A DNA stretch of 64,000 nucleotides from JAWVFM01 sp963739355 (lineage in GTDB: Bacteria; Actinomycetota; Thermoleophilia; Solirubrobacterales; 70-9), in the NCBI GenBank assembly GCA_963739355.1, contig CAVUAD010000007.1, positions 682,001 to 746,000 of the forward strand, written 5' to 3'. The notes beneath the pieces are model-generated. The model ran no database searches, was not told the origin of the DNA, and worked only from the letters and a program-made list of their open reading frames with translations. The stretch's first letter is position 1. Every line of letters starts with the position of its first letter. A program made the position numbers and the translations under genes. Shown here one piece after another: positions 28,864-37,339 of the stretch.

Positions 28864-28869
28864 TACCGT
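28864..28869 (+). promoter_or_regulatory. -10 box (TACCGT) of obgE, leaderless
   Basis: TACCGT ends 6 nt before GTG 28876; the spacer GCGCGC contains no ribosome-binding site. Confidence 0.55.
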
Positions 28870-28875
28870 GCGCGC

Positions 28876-30162
28876 GTGGACGATCGCGCGAAGGTTCACG
28901 TGAAGGCGGGTCGCGGCGGCGACGGCGTCGTCAGCTTCCGGCGTGAGGCTCACGTGCCGCGCGGGGGGCCCGACGGCGGCGACGGCGGGCGCGGCGGCGA
29001 CATCGTGCTGGTCTGCGATGCGTCGCGACGCGACCTCGCGACGCTGCGGCGCTCGCCGCACCTCCGGGCCGGAAACGGCCGGAATGGCGAGGGCAGCCAG
29101 CGGCATGGCGCGCGCGGCGAGGACCGGGTCGTGCCGGTCGCGCCCGGGACGTTCGTGGAGGGACTTGAAGGGGAGACCTTCGACCTCACCAGCCCGGGAC
29201 AGCGCGCGGTCGTCGCCCGTGGCGGCGCCGGCGGGCATGGCAACAAGCGGTTCACGACGTCTACCCGGCAGGCGCCGCGGTTCGCGGAGAAGGGGCTCGA
29301 GGGCGAGGAGGGATGGATCGAGCTGCGGCTGAAGCTCCTTGCCGACGTCGGCCTGGTCGGCCTGCCGAATGCCGGCAAGTCCTCTCTGCTGCGCCGGATC
29401 ACGGCGGCGGTGCCCAAGGTCGCCGGCTACCCGTTCACGACGCTCGAGCCGGTTCTCGGCACCCTGGAGGTCGACGACCGCCAACTCGTGCTGGCGGACA
29501 TCCCGGGGCTGATCGAGGGGGCCGCGTCCGGTGCTGGGCTTGGTCACGAGTTCCTCGCGCACGTCGAGCGCTGCCGGGTGCTCGTCCACCTGGTCGAGCT
29601 CGGGCCCGATGCGGATCCCCTTGCGGCCTACGCGACCGTGCGGTCCGAGCTCGCGGAGTACGGCGCCGGGCTCGACCGGCTGCCCGAGCTGATCGTGGTG
29701 TCCAAGCGCGACCTGGTTCCCGACGAGGAGGCAGACGCCGTACTGGGGCGCGTCCGCGGCCGGCTCGGCGACTCGGCGCGCGCGGTGCTGTCGGTCTCCT
29801 CCGCCAGCGGGGCGGGGCTCGACGAGCTGATCGCCGCGATCGCCGATGCGGTCCCGGAGACGCTCGCCGACAGCGTCGAGCAGCGTGCAGACGAGCCGCG
29901 CTTCGAGGCCGAGCACATGACCTACCGCCCGGCGGCCGACCAGGGCTTCGAAGTCGCGAAGGAGGGCGCCGGCGTCTATCGGGTCCGCGGCAAGGGGATC
30001 GAGGTCCTATTCGAGCGCCATGACGCGTCTAACCTGGAGTCCCTCGCCTACCTCGAGCAGCGCCTGCGCGAGATCGGGGTGATCGCCGCGCTGGAGCGCG
30101 CCGGCTTCGAGCCGGGCGACGAGGTGCGCGTGGGCGACCAGGAGTTCGAGCTCCACCCCTGA
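28876..30162 (+). CDS. obgE: Obg family GTPase (50S assembly/stress)
   Basis: 428 residues. N-terminal glycine-rich Obg fold (VKAGRGGDGVVSFRREAHVP, GGAGGHGNKRF), central GTPase with G1 GLPNAGKSSLL near 161, switch and G3 ADIPGLIEGAASG, and G4 VSKRDL (normally NKxD; here S-K-R-D). A C-terminal OCT domain (about 345-425) completes the actinobacterial three-domain form. ObgE associates with the large ribosomal subunit and links ribosome assembly with nutrient state. The linkage rplU-rpmA-obgE is conserved in bacteria; here it is interrupted by a methyltransferase and a sigma/anti-sigma pair. Confidence 0.95.
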   Translation: MDDRAKVHVKAGRGGDGVVSFRREAHVPRGGPDGGDGGRGGDIVLVCDASRRDLATLRRSPHLRAGNGRNGEGSQRHGARGEDRVVPVAPGTFVEGLEGETFDLTSPGQRAVVARGGAGGHGNKRFTTSTRQAPRFAEKGLEGEEGWIELRLKLLADVGLVGLPNAGKSSLLRRITAAVPKVAGYPFTTLEPVLGTLEVDDRQLVLADIPGLIEGAASGAGLGHEFLAHVERCRVLVHLVELGPDADPLAAYATVRSELAEYGAGLDRLPELIVVSKRDLVPDEEADAVLGRVRGRLGDSARAVLSVSSASGAGLDELIAAIADAVPETLADSVEQRADEPRFEAEHMTYRPAADQGFEVAKEGAGVYRVRGKGIEVLFERHDASNLESLAYLEQRLREIGVIAALERAGFEPGDEVRVGDQEFELHP

Positions 30163-30224
30163 ACCCTCAACCACGCTCAACCAACCTAAAGAGGGTCAGA
30201 CCCCCTTGAGGGTGGTTGAGGGTT
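30162..30224. repeat. 13-bp inverted repeat between obgE and proB, with GGGTCAGACCC inside
   Basis: AACCCTCAACCAC (30162-30174) pairs perfectly with GTGGTTGAGGGTT (30212-30224). The 37-nt loop contains a second palindrome, GGGTCAGACCC (30193-30203). The outer stem ends 2 nt before the proB -10 box, so it could be both a terminator for obgE and a control element for proB. Confidence 0.75.
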
Positions 30225-30226
30225 TC

Positions 30227-30232
30227 TACACT
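30227..30232 (+). promoter_or_regulatory. -10 box (TACACT) of proB, leaderless
   Basis: TACACT ends 8 nt before GTG 30241. TTGAGG at 30206-30211 is a possible -35 at a short 15-bp spacing. Confidence 0.55.
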
Positions 30233-30240
30233 GCCGCCCT

Positions 30241-31329
30241 GTGACCGTGGTCGCGAAGCTCGGGTCCTCGATCGTCGCCGACGACGGCGGCGAGCTGCGC
30301 GCGGACGTCCTCGACTCGGTCTGCGAGCAGGTCGCCGAGCTGCACAGGGGCGGCGAGGATGTCGTGATGGTCACGTCCGGCGCGATCGCCCGCGGATCGC
30401 AGCTGATGGAGCTGGCGGAACGCCCGCGCGAGATCGACTCGATGCAGGCGGCCTCGGCGGTTGGCCAGGGCTCCCTGTTCCGGGCCTACGAGGAGCGTCT
30501 GGCCGCGGGTGGGGTGCATGCGGCGCAGGTGCTCCTGACGTCCTTCGACATGGCGGCGCGGATGCACTACCTGAACGCCCGGCGCACGCTGCGACGGCTG
30601 CTCGAGTGGCGTGTGGTGCCGGTGATCAACGAGAACGACACGACCGCGACCGACGAGATCACCTTCGGCGACAACGACTTCCTCTCCGCGCAGGTCGCGA
30701 TCCTGCTCGAGGCGAGGCTGCTGGTCCTGTTGACCGACCTGGCGGGCCTGCACACGGCCGATCCGCGCCGTGACCCGTCCGCGGAGCTCGTCAGCGAGGT
30801 GGCGGACTTCGCGGAGCTGAGGGAGATGAAGATCGGCAGACGGACCACCGCGTTCGGGTCCGGGGGAATGCGCAGCAAGGTTGCGGCCGCGGAGATGGCG
30901 AGTGCCGCCGGCATTCCGGTGGTGATCTGCGACGGCACCGCGCCCGGCACGCTCGGAGCGGCGGCGGCCGGCGGAGCGGTCGGCACGCGGTTCGTGTCGC
31001 ATCCCGAGCGCACGCCCAGCTTCAAGCTATGGCTTCGCTACGCGAAGCCCAGCCAGGGACGGCTCGTGGTCGACGCCGGCGCCGCGAAGGTGCTTCGCGA
31101 GAGCGGCTCGAGCCTGCTGCCGGTTGGGGTGACCGCGGTGGAGGGCGATTTCGCGGCCGGCGACGCCGTCGAGGTCGTCTGCGACGGCGAGGTGGTCGGC
31201 AAGGGGATCGCGAGCTTCTCCGCCCAGGAGCTCGGGCGGGTGAAGGGCAAGCGCTCCGCGGACGTGCTGGCGGAGCTTCCCGACGCCGGCGAGGAGGCGG
31301 TCCACCGCGACCGCTTCGTCCTGACTTAG
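30241..31329 (+). CDS. proB: glutamate 5-kinase
   Basis: 362 residues. Phosphorylates glutamate in the first step of proline synthesis; product is used by ProA (34497). Amino-acid-kinase fold: VVAKLGSSIVADDGGELRAD, VMVTSGAIARGSQLM, VPVINENDTTATDEITFGDND, LLTDLAGLHTADPR. The FGSGGMRSKVAAAEMAS loop is typical. A C-terminal PUA domain (about 275-350: GRLVVDAGAAKVLRESGSSL) is present, as in full-length ProB. proB and proA are not adjacent; a divergently oriented pair lies between them. Confidence 0.95.
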   Translation: MTVVAKLGSSIVADDGGELRADVLDSVCEQVAELHRGGEDVVMVTSGAIARGSQLMELAERPREIDSMQAASAVGQGSLFRAYEERLAAGGVHAAQVLLTSFDMAARMHYLNARRTLRRLLEWRVVPVINENDTTATDEITFGDNDFLSAQVAILLEARLLVLLTDLAGLHTADPRRDPSAELVSEVADFAELREMKIGRRTTAFGSGGMRSKVAAAEMASAAGIPVVICDGTAPGTLGAAAAGGAVGTRFVSHPERTPSFKLWLRYAKPSQGRLVVDAGAAKVLRESGSSLLPVGVTAVEGDFAAGDAVEVVCDGEVVGKGIASFSAQELGRVKGKRSADVLAELPDAGEEAVHRDRFVLT

Positions 31330-31331
31330 CG

Positions 31332-34025
31332 TCACTGCCAGGTGCGTGGCCAGGGCACGGACGGGGCCACGACCTCCACCCGGATCCGCGCGTCCACGGC
31401 AAGCGCTCCGTCCGGCCCGGCCATCACCGGGTTCAGGTCGACCTCGATGATCTCGCGGTGCGCCTCCACCAGCGCGCTCAGCCGGAGGAGAATGTCCTCG
31501 AGCGACCCAAGATCGGCCGGCGGCGCGCCGCGGTAGCCCGTGAGCAGCGGGTAGGTTGCGAGCGAGGCGATCATCTGACTCGCCTCGCGGCGGTCGATCG
31601 GGCAGATGCGCACCGCGACGTCCTTGAGGAGCTCCGCCTGGACACCGCCGGCTCCGCAGGCCAGAACCGGGCCGAAGACGGCGTCGCCCACCACTCCGAC
31701 GAGCATCTCGACGCCCTCGTCGACCATCTGCTGGACCACGAAGGCCTTGCGTTCGACGCCCTGGCGCGCGAGCTCCTCGTCGATGCCGGTGGCGGCCCAG
31801 GAGGCCTCCGCGCCCCCCTCGACGCCGAGCCGAACCGCCCCAAGATCGGTCTTGTGGATGACCTCGGGTCCGGTTGCCTTGATGGCCACTCGGCCGCCGA
31901 GCTCGTCGGCGACGTGGCCGGCCTCGACCGGGTCCTTGGCTATGTGGGTCTCCGGCTGGGAGATTCCGTACGCGCCGAGCAGTGTCGCGACCCGCTCCTG
32001 GCCGAGCCACGTCTCGCCGGCCTTCAGCGCGTCGGCAATCGTGATCGCCGCGGTGTCGGGCTCCAGCCCGTCGAGGGCGATGGGGTCCTCGGGCCCTGCG
32101 CGCCGCCAGTCCGCATGGCGGACGACGCGCGCGAGCGCTCGCACGGCGTCCTCGGGATAGATCAGGGTCGGCACCGAGGCCTCGGCCCCCGCCGTACGCC
32201 GATCGCGCTCGGACATGAACACGGCCTGGATCGGCAGCTCGCGCGACAGGTTCCGCACGGCCGCCGCCACGGCGCTGCCGACGTCCTCCGCCCGGATGAG
32301 CAATGGCCGCACGAAGATGACGATCAGCGCGTCGATCTCGTCCGACTCGGCGAGGGCCTCGATCGACTGGCGGAACTGCTCGGCGCTTGCGGTGGCGATC
32401 ATGTCGACCGGGTTCGCGACCGCGGCGTGTTCGGCGAGGAACCCGCGCAGCTTTGCCTGGACCTCCGGCGACAGCTCCGGCACCTCCAGGCCGGAGGCTT
32501 CGCACGCGTCGGCGCACATCGCTCCCGGGCCTCCGGCGTTCGTGACGATGCCGACCCGGCGGCCCTCGGGAAGCGGCTGAGAGGCCAACAGCGAGGCGAC
32601 GTCCATCATCTCGGCCAGGCTGTCCGTCCGGATGACTCCGGCCTGGTGGAAGAGCGCGTCCACCGTCACGTCGGACGCGGCAAGCATCGCTCCCGTGTGT
32701 GAGCTCGTGGCCCGCGAGCCGGCCTGGGAGCGCCCGCTCTTGACGACCACGATCGGCTTGTTGCGGCCGACGCGCTGCGCCACGCGGGAGAAGCGCCGCG
32801 GGTCGCTGAACGACTCGATGTAGAGCAACGCGACCGCGGTGCCCGGGTCGGAGTCCCAGTACTCGAGCACGTCGTTCCCGGTGACGTCCGCCCGGTTCCC
32901 GATCGAGGCGAACGAGGAGAGGCCGAGCCCGCGCTCGCCCGCGAGGCCGATCAACGCGAGACCGAGGGCGCCGCTCTGCGAGAGGAACCCGATGTCGCCG
33001 ACCGGTGGGGTCTCCGGAGCGAACGTGGCGTTGAGCCGCTGCGACGCCGCCGTGTTGAAGACCCCGAGGCAGTTCGGGCCGATGAGCCGAATACCCGAAT
33101 CGCGGCAGATCTCCAGCAGCTCGGTCTCGCGTTCGCGGCCTTCCGCGCCGCTCTCGGCGAAGCCGGCGGAGATCACGACCAGCGCCGGCACGCCCTTCGC
33201 CGCGCAATCGCGAGCCACCGCCGTCACGTGCTCCGCGGGGACCGCGACCACCGCGAGGTCGATTGGCTCGGGGATTGACGCGACGTCTGGATACGCCCGC
33301 ACGGATTGGACGCTCTCGGCGGCCGGGTTGACGGGGTACACCGTGCCGGTGAAGCCATCGAGCAGGTTGTGGAGGAGCTCCCCACCGACCGTCCCCCGTT
33401 TGCGCGAGGCGCCAACGAGAGCAACAGAGCGGGGCTCCAGGAAGCGCCGGACGGCGGCGGACGCGGCGACCTGGTCGCGCCGCTCGAAGCGCTCCACCGC
33501 CTCCGGCGTGAACGAAGCCGGGAACTCGACCTGGACCATCCCCGGGACGGAGCGCATCTCGACGGGGAAGCCGCTCTCGCGGAACACCTCGAGCATCCGC
33601 CTGTTGCTCGGCAAGACCGTGGCCTCAAGCGTCGCGATGCCGGACGCTGCGGCCGCCTCGGCGAGGTGGGCGAGCAGGATCGTTCCGAGGCCCCGACCCC
33701 GGACGTCGTCGGCGATCGCGAAGGCAACCTCGGCCCGTCCCTCGCCGGAGGCCGCGAAGTTGGCGTTGCCCACCACGCGCCCCTCGCCGCGCGTGGCCAG
33801 AAGGCCGTAGCGGGTCGTGTAGTCGACGTCCACCTCGGCCGACGCGGCCCTCCGGGTGTCCGCGCCGGCGGAGAAGAACCGCAGTGCGCGCGCCTCGGGG
33901 GAGAGCGCCGCCAGGAAGGCGGCGACCTCGTCCTCGTCCTCGGCGCGGACCGGCCTCACGTGGACGGTGGAGCCGTCCTCCAGCACCACGTCAGCCTCGT
34001 GATGCGCAGGGTAGGCAGGGCTCAT
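31332..34025 (-). CDS. GNAT acetyltransferase fused to acyl-CoA synthetase (ADP-forming) domains, PatA-like
   Basis: 897 residues. Order: N-terminal GNAT domain (about 10-165; acetyl-CoA loop VRGRGLGTILLAHLAE), CoA-binding domain (FLEPRSVALVGASRKRGTVG), succinyl-CoA-ligase-like domain (RLIGPNCLGVFNTA, GFLSQSGALGLALIGLA, SSHTGAM) and a C-terminal ATP-grasp domain (VAIKATGPEVIHKTDLGAV). This GNAT-first order is that of actinobacterial lysine acetyltransferases such as Streptomyces PatA, which inactivate acetyl-CoA synthetase; the ligase part is often a non-catalytic sensor. Whether it is active here cannot be read from sequence. It lies 8 bp after a thioesterase gene on the same strand. Confidence 0.85.
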   Translation of the reverse strand: MSPAYPAHHEADVVLEDGSTVHVRPVRAEDEDEVAAFLAALSPEARALRFFSAGADTRRAASAEVDVDYTTRYGLLATRGEGRVVGNANFAASGEGRAEVAFAIADDVRGRGLGTILLAHLAEAAAASGIATLEATVLPSNRRMLEVFRESGFPVEMRSVPGMVQVEFPASFTPEAVERFERRDQVAASAAVRRFLEPRSVALVGASRKRGTVGGELLHNLLDGFTGTVYPVNPAAESVQSVRAYPDVASIPEPIDLAVVAVPAEHVTAVARDCAAKGVPALVVISAGFAESGAEGRERETELLEICRDSGIRLIGPNCLGVFNTAASQRLNATFAPETPPVGDIGFLSQSGALGLALIGLAGERGLGLSSFASIGNRADVTGNDVLEYWDSDPGTAVALLYIESFSDPRRFSRVAQRVGRNKPIVVVKSGRSQAGSRATSSHTGAMLAASDVTVDALFHQAGVIRTDSLAEMMDVASLLASQPLPEGRRVGIVTNAGGPGAMCADACEASGLEVPELSPEVQAKLRGFLAEHAAVANPVDMIATASAEQFRQSIEALAESDEIDALIVIFVRPLLIRAEDVGSAVAAAVRNLSRELPIQAVFMSERDRRTAGAEASVPTLIYPEDAVRALARVVRHADWRRAGPEDPIALDGLEPDTAAITIADALKAGETWLGQERVATLLGAYGISQPETHIAKDPVEAGHVADELGGRVAIKATGPEVIHKTDLGAVRLGVEGGAEASWAATGIDEELARQGVERKAFVVQQMVDEGVEMLVGVVGDAVFGPVLACGAGGVQAELLKDVAVRICPIDRREASQMIASLATYPLLTGYRGAPPADLGSLEDILLRLSALVEAHREIIEVDLNPVMAGPDGALAVDARIRVEVVAPSVPWPRTWQ

Positions 34026-34033
34026 CCCGGCAC

Positions 34034-34447
34034 CTAGAGCCGGTAGGTGACGAGTGCCGTCGCGACCGCCGTGCCGTCGGCGGCGGTGACGTCGACCGCC
34101 AGGAACGTGACCGTGCCGCGCCGGAGCACCTTCGCTTCGGCGACCACGTCCTGGGCGCGGGCGGGGGTGAGGAAGTCCACGGTGAACCCCACCGTGGAAG
34201 CGCGGATCTTCTCGGGAACGTCGGCTCCCGACCAGGCCGCGGCCGCGGCCGCCGTGTCGATCAGGGCGCTGATCGCCCCGCCGTGGACCACGTCGCCCAT
34301 GGTTGGCAGGGTCTCGTCGAACGGCAGGCGCATTCGCGCAACGCCGGGCTCCAGCGTCTCGAGCCGCAGGCCCAGCTTCTCGACGAACGCCGAGCTCTCG
34401 AGCCAGCCGCGGGCGAGGTCCGCGCCGGTGGGGGCGTCTTCGGCCAC
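34034..34447 (-). CDS. PaaI-type hotdog thioesterase
   Basis: 137 residues from GTG 34447. The hotdog-fold signature GDVVHGGAISALIDTAAAAAAW corresponds to the PaaI/4HBT family, with the conserved HGG turn followed by an acidic residue in the next helix. These cytosolic tetramers hydrolyse acyl-CoA esters; the chain or ring substrate is unknown. The longer frame to 34843 overlaps proA and has Arg/Ser-rich shadow composition. TATTGT (34454-34459) is 6 nt upstream, suggesting a leaderless transcript continuing into the PatA-like gene, so the two may be linked through acyl-CoA metabolism. Confidence 0.85.
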   Translation of the reverse strand: MAEDAPTGADLARGWLESSAFVEKLGLRLETLEPGVARMRLPFDETLPTMGDVVHGGAISALIDTAAAAAAWSGADVPEKIRASTVGFTVDFLTPARAQDVVAEAKVLRRGTVTFLAVDVTAADGTAVATALVTYRL

Positions 34448-34453
34448 GCGCTC

Positions 34454-34489
34454 ACAATACGAGAGGAGCGGTGGGGCGACGGCTACCCT
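34454..34489. promoter_or_regulatory. divergent leaderless promoters for thioesterase (-) and proA (+)
   Basis: The 49-bp gap holds TATTGT on the minus strand (34454-34459, 6 nt before GTG 34447) and TACCCT on the plus strand (34484-34489, 7 nt before ATG 34497). The two -10 boxes are 24 bp apart, so the polymerase sites overlap and the promoters probably compete. Confidence 0.55.
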
Positions 34490-34496
34490 TTCAACG

Positions 34497-35759
34497 ATGG
34501 CAACCGCAACCAGAACCGTCCGCGACGCGTGCGTGAGCGCCAAGCGCGCTTCGCGGGAGCTCGGCCGCGCGCCGCGCGAGCAGAAGGACGCCGCGCTGGG
34601 CGCGCTGGCCGGCCTGCTCGACGAGCGCAGCGCGGAGGTCCTGGAGGCGAACGCGGCGGATCTGGGCGACGAGCGTGCCGCCCGGCTCACCGACGCGCTT
34701 CGCGACCGGCTGGCCCTCGACGAGCAGCGGATCGCCGCAATGGCCGAGGGCGTGCGCGCGATCGCGGCCCTGCCGGACCCGGTTGGCGAGGAGATCGAGC
34801 ACCGTACGCTCGAGAGCGGCCTGGACCTGCGCAAGGTCCGCACGCCGCTCGGCGTGATCGCCGTGATCTACGAGGCGCGGCCGAACGTCACCGTGGACTG
34901 CGCCGCGTTGACCTTGAAGAGCGGCAACGCCATCGTCCTGCGCGGCTCGAGCTACGCGGCCAATTCGAACGCAGCGCTCGCCGGCCTCGTCACCGAGGCG
35001 GTCGCCGCCGCCGGCCTTCCCGAGGGCTCCGTGGAGCTCGTGGGCGGCGGGCATGACGACCTCAGAGAGCTTGCGACGGCGGACGACCTGGTCGACCTCG
35101 TCATCCCGCGGGGCGGCGACGGTCTCAAGGACGCGCTGAAGGAGTCGGCAACGGTTCCGGTGCTGTACGCCGCCTCCGGCAACTGCCACGTCTACGTCCA
35201 CTCAGACGCCGATCTCGAGAAGGCCCGCGCGATCGCCGTCAACGCCAAGGTCTCCAAGCCGAGCGTCTGCAACGCCGCCGAGACGCTGCTCGTCAACGCG
35301 AGCGTGGCCGCGGACTTCCTGCCCGCGACGCTCGCCGAGCTTCGCGACCGGGGGGTCGAGCTGGTCGGTGACGAGCGGGCACGCGCCGCCGCCGGGACGA
35401 TCGAGGTTGGCGCGGCGAGCGCGGAGGACTGGGACGAGGAGTTCCTGGACATGAAGCTGGCGGTCGGCGTGGTCGACTCGCTCGAGGAGGCGATCGAGCA
35501 CGTCAACGTGTACGGCAGCGGGCACTCGGAGGCGATCGTCACGTCGTCCGACGAGGCCGGCGACGCGTTCACCGGCGGTGTGGACGCGGCGTGCGTCTAC
35601 GTCAACGCCTCGACGCGGTTCACGGACGGGTTCGAGTTCGGCCTCGGCGCGGAGATCGGCAACTCCACTCAGAAGCTCCATGCCCGCGGGCCGATCGGCC
35701 TCCGCGAGCTCACCTCCTTCAAGTACGTGGTTCACGGCGACGGAACGATCCGGGAGTAG
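34497..35759 (+). CDS. proA: gamma-glutamyl phosphate reductase
   Basis: 420 residues. Reduces glutamyl-5-phosphate to the semialdehyde with NADPH, second step of proline synthesis. Catalytic Cys258 lies in KPSVCNAAET. Other family stretches: RTPLGVIAVIYEARPNVTVD, LKSGNAIVLRGSSYA, VPVLYAASGNCHVYV and VYVNASTRFTDGFEFGLGAE. ATG 34497 is correct, since the upstream frame overlaps the divergent thioesterase. nadD begins at the stop codon, so proA-nadD-rsfS form one unit. Confidence 0.95.
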   Translation: MATATRTVRDACVSAKRASRELGRAPREQKDAALGALAGLLDERSAEVLEANAADLGDERAARLTDALRDRLALDEQRIAAMAEGVRAIAALPDPVGEEIEHRTLESGLDLRKVRTPLGVIAVIYEARPNVTVDCAALTLKSGNAIVLRGSSYAANSNAALAGLVTEAVAAAGLPEGSVELVGGGHDDLRELATADDLVDLVIPRGGDGLKDALKESATVPVLYAASGNCHVYVHSDADLEKARAIAVNAKVSKPSVCNAAETLLVNASVAADFLPATLAELRDRGVELVGDERARAAAGTIEVGAASAEDWDEEFLDMKLAVGVVDSLEEAIEHVNVYGSGHSEAIVTSSDEAGDAFTGGVDAACVYVNASTRFTDGFEFGLGAEIGNSTQKLHARGPIGLRELTSFKYVVHGDGTIRE

Positions 35760-35761
35760 CC

Positions 35762-36358
35762 GTCGCCGCTGTCGGGATCCTCGGGGGCGCCTTCAACCCC
35801 CCTCACATCGGGCACCTGGTGCTTGCGCAGGAGGCGGCATCCCAGCTCGGCCTGGCCGAGGTCCTGCTGGTCCCCGCCGGAGAGGCTCCGCACAAGACGA
35901 TCGACCCGGAGCCCGGGCGTGACGTCCGCATGGAGATGGCGGTGCGGGCCGCCGCCGGCGACTCGCTGCTCGAGGCATCCGACATCGAGGTCGGCCGCGA
36001 CGGGCCCTCGTTCACGTACGCGACCCTCGAGCAGCTTGCGGAGGCTCGCCCCGGAGACGAGCTCTGGTTCCTGATGGGCGCGGACGTGGCGGCCGGGCTG
36101 CAGAGCTGGAGAAGGCCGGAGCGGGTGGTGGAGCTGGCGCGGCTCGGCATCGCGGCGCGCGCCGGCACGTCGCTGGACGACGCGGAGGCCGCGCTCGAGG
36201 CCCTTGGCGCGGAGGGGCGGTTCGAGGTCGTGAGGATGCCCGAGATCGGGGTTTCCTCGACGCGCGTGCGGCGTCGCGTGGCACAGGGGCGTCCGATCCG
36301 CTATCTCGTTCCGGATGCGGTGGTCGAGCTGATCGAGTCCAAGGAGCTCTACAGGTGA
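35762..36358 (+). CDS. nadD: nicotinate-nucleotide adenylyltransferase
   Basis: About 198 residues. Adenylates nicotinate mononucleotide in NAD synthesis. Nucleotidyltransferase motif GILGGAFNPPHIGHLVLAQE at the N terminus and the C-terminal ISSTxxR-type motif (GVSSTRVRRRV) are intact. No ATG, GTG, TTG or CTG precedes the catalytic motif in this frame downstream of residues clearly belonging to proA. Candidates are GTA 35756 (overlapping the proA stop as GTAG) or GTC 35762 after GGGAG. The given start is therefore approximate. It ends with a GTGA overlap with rsfS, the usual bacterial pairing. Confidence 0.88.
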   Translation, partial: VAAVGILGGAFNPPHIGHLVLAQEAASQLGLAEVLLVPAGEAPHKTIDPEPGRDVRMEMAVRAAAGDSLLEASDIEVGRDGPSFTYATLEQLAEARPGDELWFLMGADVAAGLQSWRRPERVVELARLGIAARAGTSLDDAEAALEALGAEGRFEVVRMPEIGVSSTRVRRRVAQGRPIRYLVPDAVVELIESKELYR

Positions 36359-36765
36359 GCGGCGAGGCGCAGCGGCGCGAGGAGGACGTCGCGGTGCGGC
36401 GCGACGCCGGCGCGGGCGATTCGCTCGAGTTGGCCAGGCGCCTGGCCGCGGTGGCGACCGAGAAGGGCGCGGACGACCTCGTCGCGCTCGACGTGCGCGA
36501 GCTCGTCTCCTACACGGACTACCTGCTGGTCTGCACGGCTCGCAACGAGCGCCAGGCGAAGGCCATCCACGATGAGGTCCACATGCGGCTCAAGCGGGAG
36601 GACGACCTCCTGCCGGCCTCGGTCGAGGGCGAGCGCGAGGCGCGGTGGATCCTCCTGGACTACTTCGACTGCGTCCTCCACATCTTCGTGCCGGAGCTCC
36701 GCGACCGCTACCGGCTGGACCGGCTGTGGGGCGAGGCCTCCCAGGTGGACCTCTCGAGCGCGTAG
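36355..36765 (+). CDS. rsfS: ribosome silencing factor RsfS
   Basis: 136 residues. RsfS binds ribosomal protein L14 and blocks subunit joining in starvation. The fold signature is visible: ALDVRELVSYTDYLLVCTARNERQAKAIHDEV, then WILLDYFDCVLHIFVPELRDRYRLDRLWGEA. GTG 36355 overlaps the nadD stop (GTGA). The first 25 residues are a non-conserved charged extension. The 3' end overlaps a convergent GNAT gene by 58 nt. Confidence 0.95.
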   Translation: MSGEAQRREEDVAVRRDAGAGDSLELARRLAAVATEKGADDLVALDVRELVSYTDYLLVCTARNERQAKAIHDEVHMRLKREDDLLPASVEGEREARWILLDYFDCVLHIFVPELRDRYRLDRLWGEASQVDLSSA

Positions 36766-37289
36766 ACCCGGAGCTCGAGGCCCGGGACTCGCGCGTGGGC
36801 GCTGGTGCCCACGGGAGCCGAGCCGAGGCGGGTTGCGACGGCGATCGAGCGCGCGTTGGCGGGGTCGATGAGGTGGACGACCCGCTCGACGGGGAGGCTC
36901 GCGAAGGCGGCCTCGACGGCCGCCCGCGCTCCCTCGGTGGCCAGGCCCCGGCCCCACCACGGGCGGCGCAGGGTCCAGCCGACCTCCACGTCGTCGGGGG
37001 AGTCCACCGCGATGTCCTGGTGCCAGGCACCGGTCCAGCCGATCACCTCGCCCGACTCGCGTTCGATCGCCGCCCAGAGGCCGAAGCCGTCGTGCTCCCA
37101 GCCGGCAATCCGGCGGGTGAGATAGTCGGCCGCCGCGGCGTCCGGGTCGATGTCGCCGCCCGGGCCGATGGCGCCGACGACGTCGGGGTCCTCGAAGACC
37201 CGGCGGACCGCCGCGTGGTCGCCCGGCTCCCAGATGCGGAGGATGAGGCGGTCGGTTTCGACGCAACGGGGGTATTCCACGCGCGTCAT
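36708..37289 (-). CDS. GNAT family N-acetyltransferase (RimJ/RimL type)
   Basis: 193 residues. RimJ/RimL-like architecture: VETDRLILRIWEPGDHAAV at the N terminus, IGWTGAWHQDI, VEVGWTLRRPWWGRGLATEG (acetyl-CoA binding loop), and VVHLIDPANARSIAVATRLG. Transfers acetyl groups to an amine of unknown identity. ATG 37289 is the natural start. The C-terminal 58 nt overlap rsfS in the opposite orientation; the final residues are not conserved and might be an extension. Confidence 0.85.
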   Translation of the reverse strand: MTRVEYPRCVETDRLILRIWEPGDHAAVRRVFEDPDVVGAIGPGGDIDPDAAAADYLTRRIAGWEHDGFGLWAAIERESGEVIGWTGAWHQDIAVDSPDDVEVGWTLRRPWWGRGLATEGARAAVEAAFASLPVERVVHLIDPANARSIAVATRLGSAPVGTSAHARVPGLELRVYALERSTWEASPHSRSSR

Positions 37290-37327
37290 CGTCGCGTACG
37301 TCCCTTGATTTCGTCCGGCCCTGCGCC

Positions 37328-37333
37328 TAGGTT
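37328..37333 (+). promoter_or_regulatory. -10 box (TAGGTT) before the DivIVA-like gene
   Basis: TAGGTT is followed by GGAGGC and then ATC 37340, the only position that preserves the conserved N terminus. The same arrangement occurs at 42788-42802. Confidence 0.5.
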
Positions 37334-37339
37334 GGAGGC

